Below are positions 62,314 through 64,000 of a stretch of DNA of 64,000 bases, in pieces. The translations under genes were made by a program, and so were the position numbers. The DNA is taken from the NCBI GenBank assembly GCA_964647355.1, contig CAZYGK010000003.1:39813-103812 (forward strand), given 5' to 3'. Origin of the DNA: SZUA-430 sp964647355 (GTDB lineage Bacteria > Pseudomonadota > Alphaproteobacteria > Micropepsales > Micropepsaceae). The notes below the pieces were generated by a model that saw only the letters and a list, made by a program, of their open reading frames with translations, made no database searches and was not told the origin of the DNA. The first letter of the stretch is position 1, and each line of letters opens with the position of its first letter.

Positions 62314-63102
62314 TCAGTGCGACGCAAACGTCGGGCGCGAAACCTGACGGCGGCTCACCACAACCATTGGCCCCAGCCGATGCTCGTCGTCGCGCCGGAA
62401 GGTCGCGGGCTCCCACAAGCTAGACACGGCACCGTCAAGATAAAGCGCGTTATCGCACTTCAGCACGTCGCGAAAAAACCGCGCCAACTTGCCGAACGAA
62501 ACCGGTGCCTCACTGATCACGAAGATCGCCCGATCCGGCGAGGCGACGCCCACGCCGTTGCGCACATGGCGCGACTCGCCGTCCGGCTGAAACGCGGGAT
62601 GTAGTTGCCCATCGATCACCAGCATCGGACCCGACTGCGTCGCCAAAGCCGGCGGACCACCGGCACGCGCCCCGTAACGACCCGTCGTTTCGACATGCAC
62701 CTTCCCCTGCGCACCGACCAGGAAGACTCCGTTGGGCAGCAGATAGAAATTGCCCTCGCCGGACTTCGTATTGATCGGATGGCTCTCGACGCCACCGGCA
62801 ACGAACAACCCGATCGGCGCACCACTCGTATCGAACATGCCGGCATTCATCGCAAACAGCACGTGCTTCGCATCGATGCCGCCGCGCTCGCTCAACGCCG
62901 CAAAGCCGCCCAGCGCCTGTCCCTCCGCATCCGCCCAAACCAACGCGAGTTCATGCTGCGCCGGCTCGAACGCACACACCGTGAACGCGTCGCCTTCGAA
63001 GCTTCGCGTTTCGCACGGCGCGTCCGCCGCCCGCCACCACAGCCAAAGCGCAAGCGCGGCAACTGAAGCAACGCCGGCCGACACCCAACGCAGCGCGCCC
63101 AT
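62314..63102 (-). CDS. DUF2233/phosphodiester glycosidase-like exported protein
   Basis: The 262-residue protein has an N-terminal anchor or signal (WVSAGVASVAALALWLWW) and the NAGPA-type fold seen in DUF2233: LFAMNAGMFDTSGAPIGLFV, GNFYLLPNGVFLV, TQSGPMLVIDGQLHP and ALYLDGAVSSLW. The related human enzyme uncovers mannose-6-phosphate, but the bacterial substrate is unknown. Its ATG shares one base with the stop of the upstream molybdoenzyme gene. Confidence 0.87.
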   Translation of the reverse strand: MGALRWVSAGVASVAALALWLWWRAADAPCETRSFEGDAFTVCAFEPAQHELALVWADAEGQALGGFAALSERGGIDAKHVLFAMNAGMFDTSGAPIGLFVAGGVESHPINTKSGEGNFYLLPNGVFLVGAQGKVHVETTGRYGARAGGPPALATQSGPMLVIDGQLHPAFQPDGESRHVRNGVGVASPDRAIFVISEAPVSFGKLARFFRDVLKCDNALYLDGAVSSLWEPATFRRDDEHRLGPMVVVSRRQVSRPTFASH

Positions 63103-63749
63103 TATTCGTACCTCTCCTCAAGCCACGGATCGCCGACGTTGTGATAGCCACGCACTTCCCAAAATCCCGGCTTGTCGTCGCGACTGAACTCGATCCGCTT
63201 CACCCACTTCGCACTCTTCCAGAAGTAATAGCGCGGAATGACGATCCTGACCGGCCCGCCATGCTGACGCGTGATCGGATAACCCTCCCACGAATGCGCG
63301 ATCATCGCATCGTCCGCCGCAAACGCCTCGAGCGTGACGTTCGTCGTATAGCCGTCATAGGCATGAAAGATCACATGCCCCACCTCTGCCTTCGGCCTCA
63401 CAAGCGCGATCAAATCGCGCGCCGAAACGCCGACCCAGCGATTGTCGTACCGGCTCCACTTGGTGACGCAGTGAATGTCGGAAACACTCTCTCTTTGCGG
63501 CATCGCCAACAGCCGCGCATAGGTTAGCGAAACCGGGTTCTCGACCAACCCGTCGGCCAAGAGCCTCCAATCGTCCTTCGTCACATCCGGCTGCACCCCA
63601 AGATCAAGCACGGGCCAATTCGCCACCAGTCGCTGCCCCGGTGGCAACCGCTCGGCACGTTCGGGATCCGACGTGCCCGTGATGTTCCGTGCCGCCTTCG
63701 CCCAGCGCAGCTTTGCGGCCAGGAGCTTCTCGTTGATGTCGTCGCTCAT
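63102..63749 (-). CDS. Sulfite-oxidase-like molybdopterin enzyme
   Basis: The 215-residue protein is a short sulfite-oxidase-fold domain with the molybdenum-ligand Cys in DIHCVTKWSRYDN (Cys94) and the later RQHGGPVRIVIPRYYFWKS. There is no Tat signal, so it works in the cytoplasm. The electron acceptor and substrate are unknown. It is coupled to the DUF2233 gene (TAATG). Confidence 0.9.
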   Translation of the reverse strand: MSDDINEKLLAAKLRWAKAARNITGTSDPERAERLPPGQRLVANWPVLDLGVQPDVTKDDWRLLADGLVENPVSLTYARLLAMPQRESVSDIHCVTKWSRYDNRWVGVSARDLIALVRPKAEVGHVIFHAYDGYTTNVTLEAFAADDAMIAHSWEGYPITRQHGGPVRIVIPRYYFWKSAKWVKRIEFSRDDKPGFWEVRGYHNVGDPWLEERYE

Positions 63750-63830
63750 ACGTCACCGTTTCGCACGAGAAGCGCACCCGCACAACGCGGACGTCTGCAA
63801 GCTGGCTCTCGGCCCGTTGTTGGCCTAGCC

Positions 63831-64000
63831 TTATCCCTTCTCCCGCATCAAGCGGCCCTTCTCGCGCTCCCAGTCGCGCTTCTTCTCGCTCGCGCGCTTA
63901 TCGTGCAGCTTCTTGCCCTTGGCTAGCCCCAACTCCACCTTCGCGCGGCCCTTCGCGTTGAAGATGATCTTGAGCGGCACGATCGTCATCCCCTCGCGCT
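63831..64000 (-). CDS. smpB: SsrA-binding protein SmpB (5' part outside window)
   Basis: The visible 56 C-terminal residues read MTIVPLKIIFNAKGRAKVEL, then LAKGKKLHDKR and KKRDWEREKGRLM before the stop, the SmpB signature. SmpB carries tmRNA to stalled ribosomes for trans-translation. The frame is too short to show up in ordinary ORF lists because it runs off the right edge. Confidence 0.95.
   Translation of the reverse strand, partial: REGMTIVPLKIIFNAKGRAKVELGLAKGKKLHDKRASEKKRDWEREKGRLMREKG

Noticed and set aside
1..64000. tRNA, rRNA, CRISPR arrays, prophage or transposase genes
   Set aside because: Looked for in the gaps and on both strands by eye; none could be supported.

Overview
The window is a 64 kb piece of a GC-rich chromosome, most likely from an alphaproteobacterium. 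The main support is the block acpS-pdxJ-pyrE-rel-rpoZ-folK joined to lepB-rnc-era-recO-parC, all on the minus strand. A phasin, a wax-ester/DGAT acyltransferase, a CsgG/HfaB-type holdfast exporter and FadL/YbjN-type envelope genes fit the same group. The genus cannot be fixed from the sequence alone. No rRNA, tRNA, CRISPR array, prophage or transposase gene was seen. Both ends cut genes: a Clp-type ATPase tail on the left and the 3' end of smpB on the right.

Layout. 1-3.1 kb: C-terminus of a Clp ATPase fused to a release-factor-like module, two membrane proteins, and an XRE/S24 regulator. 3.2-9 kb: a LuxR solo, a predicted outer-membrane protein, an esterase, a thioesterase, a GST and lipoprotein sodC. 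8.8-12.2 kb: a PDH-E1-like transketolase divergent from a LysR regulator. 12.4-18 kb: two exported TPR proteins, then an HfaB/CsgG operon with two secreted proteins, an exported orphan and a NarL-type response regulator. 18.2-22.6 kb: alpha/beta hydrolase, FadL, histidine kinase and SCO1. 23-27.3 kb: a visibly lower-GC island of two divergent gene pairs (Nudix-like plus membrane protein; two paralogous permeases). 27.4-33.9 kb: PilZ-methyltransferase, Nudix, GNAT, TetA-like MFS, PAS protein, DUF1801, dodecin. 33.9-48 kb: housekeeping block trpS, parC, recO, two YbjN genes, era, rnc, two lepB, acpS, pdxJ, pyrE, rel, rpoZ, folK. 48-51 kb: a pair of amidohydrolases and a TonB-like protein. 51.1-57 kb: neutral-lipid/phasin locus with its TetR regulator. 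57-64 kb: VOC protein, family-5 UDG, phosphodiesterase, beta-lactamase-fold hydrolase, EamA transporter, DUF2233, sulfite-oxidase-like protein and smpB.

The most notable observations are these. (1) trpS is preceded by a complete transcription attenuator with a 14-residue leader peptide containing tandem Trp codons. (2) A Clp ATPase C-terminus carries a release-factor scaffold that has lost its GGQ region. (3) An HfaB/CsgG exporter is translationally coupled to a three-fold repeat secreted protein and followed by a Gly/Ser-rich one, a candidate surface-adhesin or amyloid-like system. (4) A low-GC four-gene cassette pairs a Nudix-like protein with membrane proteins of unclear function. (5) Two different palindromic repeat elements flank the UDG gene, one with compensatory stem changes, and a third lies beside dodecin. 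(6) A perfect 18-bp palindrome sits in front of the TetR gene of the lipid locus. Start sites were chosen by Shine-Dalgarno spacing, signal peptides and family length; several are TTG or GTG and are noted.
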